A stretch of 64,000 nt of DNA from XBB1006 sp051877515 (GTDB lineage Bacteria; Bacillota; Clostridia; Lachnospirales; Lachnospiraceae): the NCBI GenBank assembly GCA_051877515.1, contig JBJEIY010000033.1, positions 38,843-102,842 on the forward strand. Direction: 5' to 3'. A program made the position numbers and the translations under genes. Numbering within the stretch: position 1 is the stretch's first letter; each line of letters opens with the position of its first letter. Below, one piece after another: positions 1 to 8,947 of the stretch. The notes under the pieces were generated by a model. That model did not search any database. It was given only the letters and a program-made list of their open reading frames with translations, and had not been told where the DNA came from.

Positions 1-148
1 TCTTGCTTTAAACTGCTGAAACAATCTCAAGATATTTAAAGTTTACCCCTTCCAAATCAAAAAATCAACCATAGATAGCTATATAACAATCTTCTTTTTG
101 AGATTTCGTATTGATGATACTCCCACTACGTTAAATGATAAGAAAGAA

Positions 149-175
149 AAACCCCGTGAATCATTCACGGGGTTT
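149..175 (-). terminator. Rho-independent terminator after rny
   Basis: A perfect 9-bp GC-rich stem (152-160 with 164-172) with a 3-base loop is followed, on the minus strand, by a T-rich run. It lies 17 bases past the rny stop codon. The rest of 1-191 shows no convincing gene. Confidence 0.85.
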
Positions 176-191
176 TCATTATTCATGTAAA

Positions 192-1751
192 TTACTTTGC
201 GTAATCGGTCACTCTAGATTCACGTATCACACTGATCTTAATCTGTCCCGGATATGCCAACTCACTTTCCACACGTTTTGCAATATCCCTTCCCAACAGT
301 ACCATATCAGCATCTGAAATCTGTTCAGGAACAACCATAATTCGAACTTCTCTTCCTGCCTGAATAGCATAAGATTTATCTACACCTTTAAAACTGTCTG
401 CAATTTCTTCTAACTGTTTCAACCTGTTAGCATAGGTTTCTAAAGTTTCCCTGCGTGCTCCGGGCCGTGCTGCAGAAATAGCATCTGCGGCCTGTACAAT
501 ACATGCGATCAGGGTTTCCGGTTCTACATCACCATGATGGGATTCCACTGCATTGATAACAACAGGACCCTCTTTGTACTTTCTACACAGATCCACACCA
601 AGCTGAATGTGGCTGCCTTCCATATCATGGTCTACAGCCTTACCGATATCGTGTAACAAACCGGCGCGTTTGGCCAGCTTAATATCTACACCTACCTCGG
701 CTGCTAACAGACCGGATAACTGAGCTACTTCTATGGAATGCTTTAACGCATTCTGTCCATAGCTTGTTCTAAACTTCATTCTTCCTAGTAATCTTACAAG
801 TTCGGGATGAATACCGTGAACACCAACCTCCAGGGTTGCGGCCTCACCTTCTTCGCGCATCATTGTTTCTACTTCACGTTGCGCTTTTTCCACCATCTCC
901 TCAATTCTTGCCGGATGGATTCTTCCGTCCACAATTAACTTTTCCAAAGCAATCCTTGCAACTTCTCTCCTTACCGGATCAAAACTGCTTAATACAACTG
1001 CATCCGGCGTATCGTCAATGATAAGATCTACACCCGTCATGGTTTCCAGTGTTCGGATATTACGTCCCTCTCGTCCAATGATACGGCCTTTCATTTCATC
1101 ACTTGGCAGCTGAACAACCGAGATGGTTGCTTCAGAAACATGGTCTGCAGCACACTTCTGAATCGCTGTCACAATGTAATCCTTTGCTTTCTTGGATGCT
1201 TCTTCCTTTGCTTTGTTTTCCAGTTCTTTGATCAGTTTTGCAGTATCAAGTTTTACATCTTCTTCAACAGTTTTTAAAAGATAATCTTTTGCTTGTTCGG
1301 AGGTTAATCCAGAGATTCGTTCGAGTTCCTGTACGCGCTCTTCATTGAGTTTTGCAATCTGCTCACGCTGAACATTCAATTCCTGTTCTTTGTTTGCACA
1401 ATCCGACTCTCGTTTCTCAACCGCTGAAATCTTCTTATCAAGACTTTCCTCACGCTGAACCATGCGGCGTTCTAATCGCTGCACTTCTGCTCTGCGTTCC
1501 TTTGTCTCCTTCTCTAATTCGTTCTTGGTACGAATAGACTCTTCTTTGATTTCAAGCATTGATTCACGCTTCTTGGCTTCCGCAGTTTTCACTGCATCAT
1601 CAATGATCTGTCTGGCCCTTTCTTCTGCACTTCCAACTTTCTCGTCGTATTTTTTCTTTCGACGGGATACTACCACATTCGCAGTAACCGGAATGGATAC
1701 GATCAGGGCAACTGCAAGACCAATCACAGCGGACAAAATGTCAAAATGCAC
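192..1751 (-). CDS. rny: Ribonuclease Y
   Basis: Membrane-anchored endoribonuclease that starts mRNA decay in Firmicutes. The 519 residues show the family order: one N-terminal membrane segment (about 5-28), a long charged coiled coil (about 30-200), a KH RNA-binding domain with GRIIGREG at 222-229, and an HD domain with His338 and the metal-binding HD pair at 367-368 (LLHDIGKAVDH). The length matches the usual 510-520 residues. The start is GTG, chosen because a strong AGGAGG lies just upstream and the membrane anchor begins there. It has its own promoter and terminator, so it is probably transcribed alone. Confidence 0.97.
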   Translation of the reverse strand: MHFDILSAVIGLAVALIVSIPVTANVVVSRRKKKYDEKVGSAEERARQIIDDAVKTAEAKKRESMLEIKEESIRTKNELEKETKERRAEVQRLERRMVQREESLDKKISAVEKRESDCANKEQELNVQREQIAKLNEERVQELERISGLTSEQAKDYLLKTVEEDVKLDTAKLIKELENKAKEEASKKAKDYIVTAIQKCAADHVSEATISVVQLPSDEMKGRIIGREGRNIRTLETMTGVDLIIDDTPDAVVLSSFDPVRREVARIALEKLIVDGRIHPARIEEMVEKAQREVETMMREEGEAATLEVGVHGIHPELVRLLGRMKFRTSYGQNALKHSIEVAQLSGLLAAEVGVDIKLAKRAGLLHDIGKAVDHDMEGSHIQLGVDLCRKYKEGPVVINAVESHHGDVEPETLIACIVQAADAISAARPGARRETLETYANRLKQLEEIADSFKGVDKSYAIQAGREVRIMVVPEQISDADMVLLGRDIAKRVESELAYPGQIKISVIRESRVTDYAK

Positions 1752-1830
1752 AGGAGCACCTCCTTTATTTAGTTTTCATACTTCAAATGTTGTCACATTT
1801 ATACATTTCTATAGCAATCTGGCTTACTAT

Positions 1831-1839
1831 ATTATAGCA
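1831..1839 (-). promoter_or_regulatory. Extended -10 promoter, likely for rny
   Basis: On the minus strand TGC-TATAAT forms an extended -10 element (TATAAT at 1831-1836, TGn at 1837-1839). There is no good -35 at 17 bp. A further TTGACA lies at the edge of the upstream palindrome. The distance to the rny start is about 80 bases. Confidence 0.5.
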
Positions 1840-1878
1840 TAGTTTCAACAAATAAATTTTATACTTTTTCATATATAA

Positions 1879-1931
1879 TGTCAAGCACTAGTGTATAATT
1901 CCACATACAATTATACATCTAGTGCTTGACA
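1879..1931. repeat. Long intergenic palindrome between recX and rny
   Basis: TGTCAAGCACTAG at 1879-1891 is repeated inverted at 1919-1931. The inner arms 1892-1900 and 1909-1917 also pair, giving about 22 bp of stem with a single bulged base and an 8-base loop. No clear T-run follows on either strand, so it is not a textbook terminator. It begins 12 bases past the recX stop codon. It may be a terminator-like hairpin or a small dispersed palindromic element. Confidence 0.75.
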
Positions 1932-1943
1932 AATACCCAGTAA

Positions 1944-2432
1944 TTAATTCTTTCTATTAAATTGCAATTCATATTTATGCATTCCGGATTTAATCTGTTC
2001 CAGAGAAAACCCTCTACGCATAAGATAACCCATTATCCGGTTTCGTTCTTTTCTATCATCCTCATCCGGAGCAAACCGTTTCTTCTCAAGCAGTTTGCAT
2101 ACCAGATCTTCCTCCTTTGCTTCGTACGCAGAGTTTAAAGCCTCCTCTATAATATCCTCCTCAATACCTTTGCGGTAAAGTTCCATTTTCAGAGCATACC
2201 GGCTCTTCTCATTCTGACGATAACGGATATAATTCTCGGCAAATCTGCGGTCATCAATATAGTGAAAAGATTTCACGTATTCCACTGCCGCCTCTACAGC
2301 CTCATTTGGATATCCATACCCTTGCAGCTTCTTTACAAGCTGTTCCTGCGTACGGTCCTGACGTTCCAATAAATTCAACGCTTTCTTCTTTGCTTGCAGT
2401 GTTATGTCCTGCAGATCCTTATGTTCCTGCAT
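1944..2432 (-). CDS. recX: Regulatory protein RecX
   Basis: Small alpha-helical protein that binds RecA filaments and modulates recombinase activity. The 162-residue product is rich in charged helices and has RecX-type repeats (for example AVEYVKSFHYIDDRRFAENYI split over two helices, and a C-terminal IMGYLMRRGFSLEQI). The reading frame is open further upstream into recA. I chose the ATG at 2430-2432 because it follows the recA stop by four bases and has an AGGAAGAG ribosome site overlapping that stop. Position directly behind recA supports the call and suggests translational coupling. Confidence 0.9.
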   Translation of the reverse strand: MQEHKDLQDITLQAKKKALNLLERQDRTQEQLVKKLQGYGYPNEAVEAAVEYVKSFHYIDDRRFAENYIRYRQNEKSRYALKMELYRKGIEEDIIEEALNSAYEAKEEDLVCKLLEKKRFAPDEDDRKERNRIMGYLMRRGFSLEQIKSGMHKYELQFNRKN

Positions 2433-2436
2433 AAAT

Positions 2437-3489
2437 CTACTCTTCCTGAGATCCTTCTCCACCTGAAGCAGGAGATCCTTCCCTGTCTTGCTGTTGATCC
2501 AAATGATAGTGATCCCGTACCTGTTGCTCAATCTCTTGACAAATATCAGGATTCTGAACTAAAAACAGTTTTGCGTTCTCGCGGCCCTGTCCGATCTTCT
2601 CACCATTATAAGCATACCATGCTCCGGACTTATTGATCACATCAATATCGGATGCAAGATCCAGTAAATCCCCTTCCTTGGAGATTCCCTTACCAAACAT
2701 GATATCAAATTCAGCTTCTTTAAATGGCGGCGCCACCTTATTCTTCACGATTTTGATCCTGGTACGGTTACCGATCACTTCGCCTCCCTGTTTCAAAGAC
2801 TCTATCCTTCTAACATCCATGCGGATGGAGGAATAGAACTTTAAGGCACGACCTCCGGTAGTAGTCTCAGGATTACCAAACATGATACCTACCTTCTCAC
2901 GGAGCTGATTAATAAAGATCACAATACAATTTGATTTACTGATCACACCGGTAAGTTTACGGAGTGCCTGTGACATCAGTCTTGCCTGCAGACCCACATG
3001 GGAATCTCCCATATCTCCGTCAATTTCAGCTTTGGGCACCAACGCAGCCACTGAGTCCACGATCACGATATCCACGGCGCCGGAACGAACCATTGTTTCT
3101 GTAATCTCCAAAGCCTGTTCTCCGTTATCCGGCTGTGAAATATACAAGTTGTCAATGTCTACTCCAATATTCTTGGCATACACAGGATCCAATGCATGTT
3201 CTGCATCAATAAATCCCGCAATACCGCCACGCTTCTGCACTTCAGCAACCATATGTAATGCCACTGTAGTCTTACCGCTGGATTCCGGACCATAGATTTC
3301 CACGATACGTCCCTTTGGTACACCCCCCAGTCCCAAAGCAATATCCAGACTGATGGAACCGGTGGGAACCGTCTCAACATTCATGCTTGTGGAGGAATCT
3401 CCCAGTTTCATGACCGAACCTTTACCATATTGCTTCTCAATCTGAGCAATCGCCGCATCCAGCGCTTTTAATTTATCTTCTTTTGCCAT
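2437..3489 (-). CDS. recA: Recombinase RecA
   Basis: ATP-dependent strand-exchange protein for recombinational repair and for triggering LexA cleavage. The 350 residues contain the Walker A motif GPESSGKTT near residue 66, a Walker B-type segment VDIVIVDSVAAL, the L2 region with NQLREKVGIMFGNPETTTGG, and the usual acidic C-terminal tail. It is the first gene of a recA-recX operon. The promoter (TTGACT, 17 bp, TATTAT) and two LexA boxes lie between the promoter and the start codon, so SOS control is expected. Confidence 0.98.
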   Translation of the reverse strand: MAKEDKLKALDAAIAQIEKQYGKGSVMKLGDSSTSMNVETVPTGSISLDIALGLGGVPKGRIVEIYGPESSGKTTVALHMVAEVQKRGGIAGFIDAEHALDPVYAKNIGVDIDNLYISQPDNGEQALEITETMVRSGAVDIVIVDSVAALVPKAEIDGDMGDSHVGLQARLMSQALRKLTGVISKSNCIVIFINQLREKVGIMFGNPETTTGGRALKFYSSIRMDVRRIESLKQGGEVIGNRTRIKIVKNKVAPPFKEAEFDIMFGKGISKEGDLLDLASDIDVINKSGAWYAYNGEKIGQGRENAKLFLVQNPDICQEIEQQVRDHYHLDQQQDREGSPASGGEGSQEE

Positions 3490-3505
3490 TGTTGTTCTCC
3501 TTCTC

Positions 3506-3534
3506 CGAACTTATGTTTTGCGAACTAATGTTCT
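3506..3534. promoter_or_regulatory. Two tandem LexA (SOS) boxes upstream of recA
   Basis: CGAACTTATGTTTT (3506-3519) and CGAACTAATGTTCT (3521-3534) match the Firmicutes LexA/DinR consensus CGAACRNRYGTTYC; the second is the closer match. They sit between the -10 element and the recA ribosome site, one base apart. Confidence 0.88.
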
Positions 3535-3544
3535 CTTTTGTTCC

Positions 3545-3573
3545 ATAATAGTATATATCAGGGGAAAAGTCAA
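3545..3573 (-). promoter_or_regulatory. recA promoter
   Basis: Minus-strand TTGACT (3568-3573) and TATTAT (3545-3550) are separated by exactly 17 bp. The predicted start site falls just upstream of the two LexA boxes. Confidence 0.8.
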
Positions 3574-3589
3574 CAGAAAATAAAAAAAA

Positions 3590-3624
3590 TCAGAAAAAAG
3601 ACAGTCACTTCGGTGACTGTCTTT
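3590..3624 (-). terminator. Terminator after trxA
   Basis: A 10-bp stem (3599-3608 with 3613-3622) with a TTCG-type loop, followed on the minus strand by T-rich sequence. It lies 12 bases past the trxA stop codon. Confidence 0.88.
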
Positions 3625-3636
3625 AGTATGCAATAA

Positions 3637-3948
3637 TTATTTCACGAAGTCAAGAATCTCTTCCTTTGTAATTACCCCCACATTCCGCTTTGCTTCTGCT
3701 CCGTTTTTAAACACAATCAGTGTGGGAATACTCATAACCCGGAATTGTCTTGCCAGCTCTCCCTGCTCATCCACGTTGATCTTTCCAACGCGAAAGGATC
3801 CGTCAGATTCCTCTGCCACTTCATCCACCACCGGTGACAGCATCTGACAAGGTCCACACCAGGAGGCCCAGAAATCCACCAGAACGGGTTTGTCACTCTT
3901 CATTACTTCTTCTTCAAAATTTTCTTTGGTGATTGTTATCACTGACAT
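3637..3948 (-). CDS. trxA: Thioredoxin
   Basis: Cytoplasmic thiol-disulphide reductant. The 103-residue product has the active site WCGPC in the segment FWASWCGPCQML and the conserved cis-proline region SIPTLIVFKNG. The length is typical. The frame is open for 14 more codons upstream, but the ATG at 3946-3948 has GGAGG at the right distance and gives the normal thioredoxin N terminus. A promoter and terminator flank it, so it appears monocistronic. Confidence 0.96.
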   Translation of the reverse strand: MSVITITKENFEEEVMKSDKPVLVDFWASWCGPCQMLSPVVDEVAEESDGSFRVGKINVDEQGELARQFRVMSIPTLIVFKNGAEAKRNVGVITKEEILDFVK

Positions 3949-4017
3949 ACTATTTCCTCCTTTTGCAGACGGAACCATCCTGTCCGTCATCTGAAACTAT
4001 GTTTTCTTTGTATTTAT

Positions 4018-4047
4018 ATTATACTATATCCAAAGCAGAACAAACAA
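4018..4047 (-). promoter_or_regulatory. trxA promoter
   Basis: Minus-strand TTGTTT (4042-4047), an 18-bp spacer, and TATAAT (4018-4023), about 70 bases upstream of the trxA start. Confidence 0.65.
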
Positions 4048-4077
4048 TCCATAATCCGGCCACAAAAATGCCGCTTT

Positions 4078-5682
4078 CTAATCTTTGCTGAATTCCACCA
4101 GTTCCAGTCCCTTATTACGTTCCAGGGTCATCCGGATACTCCACTCATGCACAAACAAAAGCAGAGGATTTCCTTTCAGATCCTTGATTTTCTTCATATC
4201 CGAGGTCCCAACCAGTTTATCCAGATCAAGAGACTTGTCCTTTATCCAGCGAATATACTCATATGGAAGGCTCTCCATTGTAATCTCCACGTTATACTCG
4301 CTTTCCAGACGATATTTCAGCACATCAAACTGTAACACACCCACAACACCCACGATGATCTCTTCCAGACCTGTATGGAATTCCTGAAAAATCTGTATGG
4401 CTCCTTCCTGGGCAATCTGGGTAATTCCTTTCACAAACTGCTTACGTTTCATGGTATCTACCTGACGCACCCTGGCAAAATGCTCCGGTGCAAAAGTTGG
4501 AATCCCCTCGAAACGAAATTTGTCCGGTGAAGTTGTCAGGGTGTCACCAATGGAAAAAATCCCGGGATCAAAGATTCCGATGATATCTCCCGCGCAGGCT
4601 TCTTCCACGATTTTCCTTTCCTGAGCCATCATCTGCTGCGGTTGGGAGAGTTTCACGTTTTTTCCTCCCTGAACATGGAACACCTCCATGCCCGCCTCAA
4701 ACTTTCCGGATACAATACGCATAAATGCGATCCGATCCCGGTGCGCCTTATTCATATTAGCCTGTATCTTAAATACAAAAGCTGAAAAACAGTCTTCAAA
4801 AGGACTGATCTGTCCCTGATCGGACTGCCTTGCCAGGGGCGCATAGGTCATGGATAAAAAGTGTTTTAAAAAAGTTTCCACACCAAAGTTCGTTAATGCC
4901 GACCCAAAGAAAACCGGAGACAATTCTCCCCTGGTTACCTGTTGCTGGTCAAATTCTGCACTGGCTCCGTCCAAAAGTTCAATCTCTTCTATCAGTGTAT
5001 CCAGGTAGTCCCGGCCGATTTCCATAACCAGTTCAGGATCATTAAGATCAAACTCTTTCTCATTTCCCTCCCGGGTTCCTTTCTGTGTATCGGAAAAAGT
5101 TGTGACTTTATGTGTATTTCGGTCATACACTCCTTTAAAGTTCTTTCCGGAACCAATAGGCCAGTTAACAGGACAGGTGGCAATTCCCAGTTCTTTTTCA
5201 ATTTCGTCTAACAAAGAAAATGTATCATTGGCATCCCGATCCATCTTATTAATAAAAGTAAAAATCGGAATGTGTCTCATTACACACACTTTAAAAAGTT
5301 TTCTGGTCTGCGCTTCCACACCCTTGGATCCGTCAATGACCATGACCGCTGAATCTGCAGCCATTAATGTCCGGTAAGTATCTTCCGAAAAGTCCTGATG
5401 TCCGGGAGTATCCAGAATATTGATACAATATCCATCATAATTGAACTGTAAAACTGAGGAAGTAACGGAAATTCCTCTCTCTTTTTCAATCGCCATCCAG
5501 TCAGACACCGCATGTTTTGCCGTAGCTTTTCCTTTTACGGAACCTGCCTGGTTAATGGCGCCGCCGTAAAGCAGGAATTTTTCCGTTAAGGTCGTTTTTC
5601 CCGCATCCGGATGAGAGATGATCGCAAATGTTCTTCTCTTTTCTATTTCATTTCTGATATTCGTCACAAGTTCTTCCTCCAT
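4078..5682 (-). CDS. prfC: Peptide chain release factor 3
   Basis: Translational GTPase that recycles RF1/RF2 from the ribosome after termination. The 534 residues carry the G1 motif SHPDAGKTT, the G3 motif DTPGHQDF, the G4 motif NKMD and the RF3 C-terminal domain; length and the N-terminal RRTFAIISHPDAG segment separate it from EF-G and TypA. It has its own promoter and lies between trxA and the spoIIIA operon, with no evident link to either. Confidence 0.95.
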   Translation of the reverse strand: MEEELVTNIRNEIEKRRTFAIISHPDAGKTTLTEKFLLYGGAINQAGSVKGKATAKHAVSDWMAIEKERGISVTSSVLQFNYDGYCINILDTPGHQDFSEDTYRTLMAADSAVMVIDGSKGVEAQTRKLFKVCVMRHIPIFTFINKMDRDANDTFSLLDEIEKELGIATCPVNWPIGSGKNFKGVYDRNTHKVTTFSDTQKGTREGNEKEFDLNDPELVMEIGRDYLDTLIEEIELLDGASAEFDQQQVTRGELSPVFFGSALTNFGVETFLKHFLSMTYAPLARQSDQGQISPFEDCFSAFVFKIQANMNKAHRDRIAFMRIVSGKFEAGMEVFHVQGGKNVKLSQPQQMMAQERKIVEEACAGDIIGIFDPGIFSIGDTLTTSPDKFRFEGIPTFAPEHFARVRQVDTMKRKQFVKGITQIAQEGAIQIFQEFHTGLEEIIVGVVGVLQFDVLKYRLESEYNVEITMESLPYEYIRWIKDKSLDLDKLVGTSDMKKIKDLKGNPLLLFVHEWSIRMTLERNKGLELVEFSKD

Positions 5683-5721
5683 CTATCTTCATGGTACATC
5701 CTTACTTTTGCAAACGAGTTC

Positions 5722-5750
5722 ATTTTATAATACGGCTATACACTTGTCAA
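5722..5750 (-). promoter_or_regulatory. prfC promoter
   Basis: Minus-strand TTGACA (5745-5750), 17-bp spacer, TAAAAT (5722-5727). It lies in the gap between the spoIIIAH stop codon and prfC. Confidence 0.7.
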
Positions 5751-5768
5751 GAAAACCGACTTATCCTG

Positions 5769-6347
5769 TTATTCGATCTTAATAGGCGTTACTACAATAT
5801 TCAGCGGATCTACATCAACTTTCCGGTCAACGATTTCTTCAATCTGCACAAGTTGCGTTTCTGAGATCACCTTTAAATCTACAATTACATCAACACTATC
5901 CTTGGTAATACACACCACTACATTTTGAAATCCTTTTGCAGTCAGGAGATTTTCAATGGCTATTTCTGCATCCTGGTATGCAGTCATATCCACCAGGGCA
6001 GCTGCTGCATCATCTCTGGCCTGTTGAGACAGAGATTCATTATCAATAATTTTTTGCAATTCTTCCTTTGATTTCGCCCGGACCTGCTCCCTGTTGATCC
6101 TTGCCGTAGCCGCATAATCTGCCACTTCTTTTGAGGAGGTGATCACAGCTTCCCCCGCATCCTCCATATCTTTTTGTTGGGATTGTTCATTTTTTCCGGT
6201 CATAGCATCACCGCTTGAGGTGGAATTACTCATGGCCTGGTCGGTTCCGTCCTGACCGGATAAACGAAAGCTAAAATAGCCTCCCACGGCAATCATGATT
6301 ACAAGTATGGTCACAAGCAGTTGATTCTTTATTCTGGTCAGTCTCAA
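5769..6347 (-). CDS. spoIIIAH: Stage III sporulation protein AH
   Basis: Mother-cell component of the SpoIIIA-SpoIIQ channel that spans the space between mother cell and forespore. The 192 residues have one N-terminal membrane segment (about 10-27), a low-complexity linker, then the ring-forming domain related to YscJ/FliF (AAALVDMTAYQDAEIAIENLL and following). It is the last gene of the spoIIIA operon in the standard order. Confidence 0.93.
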   Translation of the reverse strand: MRLTRIKNQLLVTILVIMIAVGGYFSFRLSGQDGTDQAMSNSTSSGDAMTGKNEQSQQKDMEDAGEAVITSSKEVADYAATARINREQVRAKSKEELQKIIDNESLSQQARDDAAAALVDMTAYQDAEIAIENLLTAKGFQNVVVCITKDSVDVIVDLKVISETQLVQIEEIVDRKVDVDPLNIVVTPIKIE

Positions 6348-6366
6348 TTCATTACTTCCTTCCTGT

Positions 6367-6966
6367 CTAATTTCCTTTTACGATACTTATCTTATGACTT
6401 TCTAACTGAAATAATGCCATCACTGCCTCTAAAACTTTCGCGCGCACTTCAGGATCATCTCCTCCTTCTGCCACTACCAGCACTCCCTGTATCTGGGGGG
6501 ACAAGGTATTAACCACAAAGGGCTGTTCCCCGTCTTCGTTTTCCGTAAAAACCGTTTCTTCACTTCGATCCGAATCTACAAGGGTTTTCGTATCTTTTTC
6601 TCCTTCACTGTGTTCCGATACAGCCACATCCTTTTCCACTACTGTTTTCCCGCTGTCACCTACATTAATCATAACATTTGTCTGCCCAACCCCTTCCATT
6701 TTTTCTAAAATGGTTTCCAGTTCTTCTTCCACTCTCCGTTTATAATCCCATAAGGATTCTTCCTCCTGCTCCGTCTGTAATTTCGTATCCCGGGATGCCT
6801 TGCTTCCCGGGGCGGTCTGTTCTCCTTTTGAACCGGTGGGCCAGACAATGATCAGTAGTAATGCGCCCACCAAAAAAAGCACAAGAATTGTCTCTTTCCT
6901 GATTGCCATAACCATCCCTTTTAGTTTTCTTATGTCAAAGTGCCTTTTATGATCCATCTCTTCCAT
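6367..6966 (-). CDS. spoIIIAG: Stage III sporulation protein AG
   Basis: Ring-forming component of the SpoIIIA-SpoIIQ channel. The 199-residue protein has one membrane segment (about residues 26-42), an acidic linker, and a C-terminal domain ending in NTLSPQIQGVLVVAEGGDDP, a pattern shared by SpoIIIAG proteins. The start overlaps the end of spoIIIAF by 20 bp, and AAGGTG sits just upstream, consistent with coupled translation. Confidence 0.93.
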   Translation of the reverse strand: MEEMDHKRHFDIRKLKGMVMAIRKETILVLFLVGALLLIIVWPTGSKGEQTAPGSKASRDTKLQTEQEEESLWDYKRRVEEELETILEKMEGVGQTNVMINVGDSGKTVVEKDVAVSEHSEGEKDTKTLVDSDRSEETVFTENEDGEQPFVVNTLSPQIQGVLVVAEGGDDPEVRAKVLEAVMALFQLESHKISIVKGN

Positions 6967-7498
6967 ACACCTTCAATTCAAATTCCGGATTCCAGGTTTC
7001 TTCCAACAGTGCCTTGCATTCCTTTGCGCATTGGGCCTGTGTAGTCATACCTGAACTTCCCCTGCTGTTACTTTCTATGGTTCCGACATATAGTTTTACT
7101 TCCTTCAGATAATCCTCCTCATTCATTTTACAATCGTACTGCTTGATCTCATATCCTTTCTGCGAAAGAGTGTCATTATAGCTTTTTATTAATACATCCA
7201 CTGCCGTCTCAGACACCCGGTCCGCGTATTCTCCCATGATCTTTTCAAATTCCAGCTGACTGGAAAAGCTCTCCGCCAAAAATTCTTTATACAGCTCCTG
7301 TTCCATTGGTTTTTTTTTGATCATCTGATAGAAAGGCGACATGATCAGCAGTAAAAATACCAGTCCTGCAAAAAAACGAACATACTTATTGGTTCTCCCG
7401 TCGCCTATCAGCTGCATGAGTAATGCCACCAAAAGATACAGCACTACAAAATTTTTAACTGTACCCAGTACCGTTTCCATTTTTCCTCCCGTTACCAT
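6947..7498 (-). CDS. spoIIIAF: Stage III sporulation protein AF
   Basis: Membrane component of the SpoIIIA complex. The 183 residues open with two membrane segments (about 11-28 and 38-57) followed by a soluble domain facing the intermembrane space. Identity rests mainly on position between AE and AG, the two-helix N terminus and the length (about 200 in the family). Confidence 0.92.
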   Translation of the reverse strand: MVTGGKMETVLGTVKNFVVLYLLVALLMQLIGDGRTNKYVRFFAGLVFLLLIMSPFYQMIKKKPMEQELYKEFLAESFSSQLEFEKIMGEYADRVSETAVDVLIKSYNDTLSQKGYEIKQYDCKMNEEDYLKEVKLYVGTIESNSRGSSGMTTQAQCAKECKALLEETWNPEFELKVYGRDGS

Positions 7499-7513
7499 TT
7501 CATCCTCCCTCTT

Positions 7514-8530
7514 TTACAAGGAGGACAATGTAGTTACTATCGCCAGGCTCAAGAATAACAGTAAAAATGTATACAAAACAATTTTCAGAAGCAGGGCAAT
7601 ACCCTGTCCGCAACCGGAAATCATGGTAAGCATGGATTCCTTCATGACCGGCTGCATGACTGCTTCCAGTATCCGGACTGCCACAAGATATCCCAGAAGT
7701 ACTGCGCTCGGTGCCAGCATCAGCAAGGATAATCCCACCAATCCTGCTGCTCCGATACTGTTTTTCATGACCCGGAAAGATCCCATCAGGATTTCCATAC
7801 AGCCACCTGTCATCTGCCCCAATCCGGGAATCAGCATCATGGTTTTATATACACCATGTTCGGTGAGTTCTCCTAAAGGGGATAGGACCAATCCGCGGAT
7901 CAACTGAAAACCGCACAATACACTGATCAGAATCTTAAGTCCCCAATGAATGCCATCATAGATTAACTGACAAAGTTTCGTAAGCATCATCTCGCCGGTA
8001 CCGACATTTGCCAGCTGCACTGCCATAAAAAGTTTGGTACAGGGAAGGAACAGGGTTGAGAATACCACTTCCACTATCAGGATCGCCCCCAGTATCAGTC
8101 CATAATATCCTGCCGCAACCTGCTTCCCTGAAGAAAGAAGCAATCCTGTGGTGTAAACAGGTATCAGCACCTGCATAAAACGTACTACCGACCCCATTAA
8201 CTTTTCCACAATCTGAAAACATTCCATAAAAAGACTGATACAGACACTGGCACTGCATACAAAATAGATAAAATAACCATATTCCTTAAACTCCTTCTGT
8301 TCCAATGCATCCGCCAGCTGACTGATGAGTCCGAACAGAATACATAACACCAATAAGGTTATAAAAGTTTCCTTCTGGCCGGCAAGTCCATCCCACAACC
8401 GGTCAAGCATGGTTTGAAGCAGACTGTTTTCTCTGCCACCCAGCAAAAAGTCCGATGGAGCGAGTATTCCTGAAAGATCGGCGTATATACCTTCTTCCTG
8501 CAAAGCCTTTTCTATTCCGGAATAATCCAT
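7514..8530 (-). CDS. spoIIIAE: Stage III sporulation protein AE
   Basis: Large polytopic membrane subunit of the SpoIIIA channel. The 338-residue product has about seven or eight hydrophobic segments, with the family pattern GLILGAILIVEVVFSTLF and a C-terminal pair of helices. In Bacillus the protein is about 400 residues with a signal peptide; this one is shorter at the N terminus. It follows spoIIIAD after 18 bases. Confidence 0.93.
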   Translation of the reverse strand: MDYSGIEKALQEEGIYADLSGILAPSDFLLGGRENSLLQTMLDRLWDGLAGQKETFITLLVLCILFGLISQLADALEQKEFKEYGYFIYFVCSASVCISLFMECFQIVEKLMGSVVRFMQVLIPVYTTGLLLSSGKQVAAGYYGLILGAILIVEVVFSTLFLPCTKLFMAVQLANVGTGEMMLTKLCQLIYDGIHWGLKILISVLCGFQLIRGLVLSPLGELTEHGVYKTMMLIPGLGQMTGGCMEILMGSFRVMKNSIGAAGLVGLSLLMLAPSAVLLGYLVAVRILEAVMQPVMKESMLTMISGCGQGIALLLKIVLYTFLLLFLSLAIVTTLSSL

Positions 8531-8548
8531 ATGTTAAACCACCCTTTC

Positions 8549-8938
8549 TCAGGTTCTCAACAGAACATCGATCAGTTCAATAAGCTGGGAAACCAAAGGA
8601 TAACCCACATAGAGAACACAGACTCGTCCAAACATCCGAACCTGTTTTGCCAGTATACTGCTGTCTGTCTGGATGCACAGGTCTGCCGTAATCTCGCATA
8701 CCAGAGAAATCCCCGTCATTTTCAGCATGATATCCACATACAGGTTATCAATTGCAAGTTTGCTTTTCATCAATGCCACAAGATCCAGCAGACCCATGAT
8801 CTTATAGATGATCAAACCTACGATCAAAAGGATGACCGCCATACCTGCCAGCCTCCCTATCTGCGGTTGCCATGCCGATAGTATTAAGGAAAAAATAGCA
8901 CCCACCAGGGCAATCTCACAAACCGACATGATATTCAT
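8549..8938 (-). CDS. spoIIIAD: Stage III sporulation protein AD
   Basis: Small membrane subunit (129 residues, about four hydrophobic helices) of the SpoIIIA complex. The segment IDNLYVDIMLKMTGISLVCEI with CEITADLCIQ is characteristic of AC/AD proteins. It lies between AC and AE as in other spore formers. Confidence 0.93.
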   Translation of the reverse strand: MNIMSVCEIALVGAIFSLILSAWQPQIGRLAGMAVILLIVGLIIYKIMGLLDLVALMKSKLAIDNLYVDIMLKMTGISLVCEITADLCIQTDSSILAKQVRMFGRVCVLYVGYPLVSQLIELIDVLLRT

Positions 8939-8947
8939 TTTTTATTT

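Noticed and set aside
135..317. Short + strand ORF over the rny terminator
   Set aside because: It spans the terminator hairpin and the antisense of the rny 3' end, with no ribosome site.
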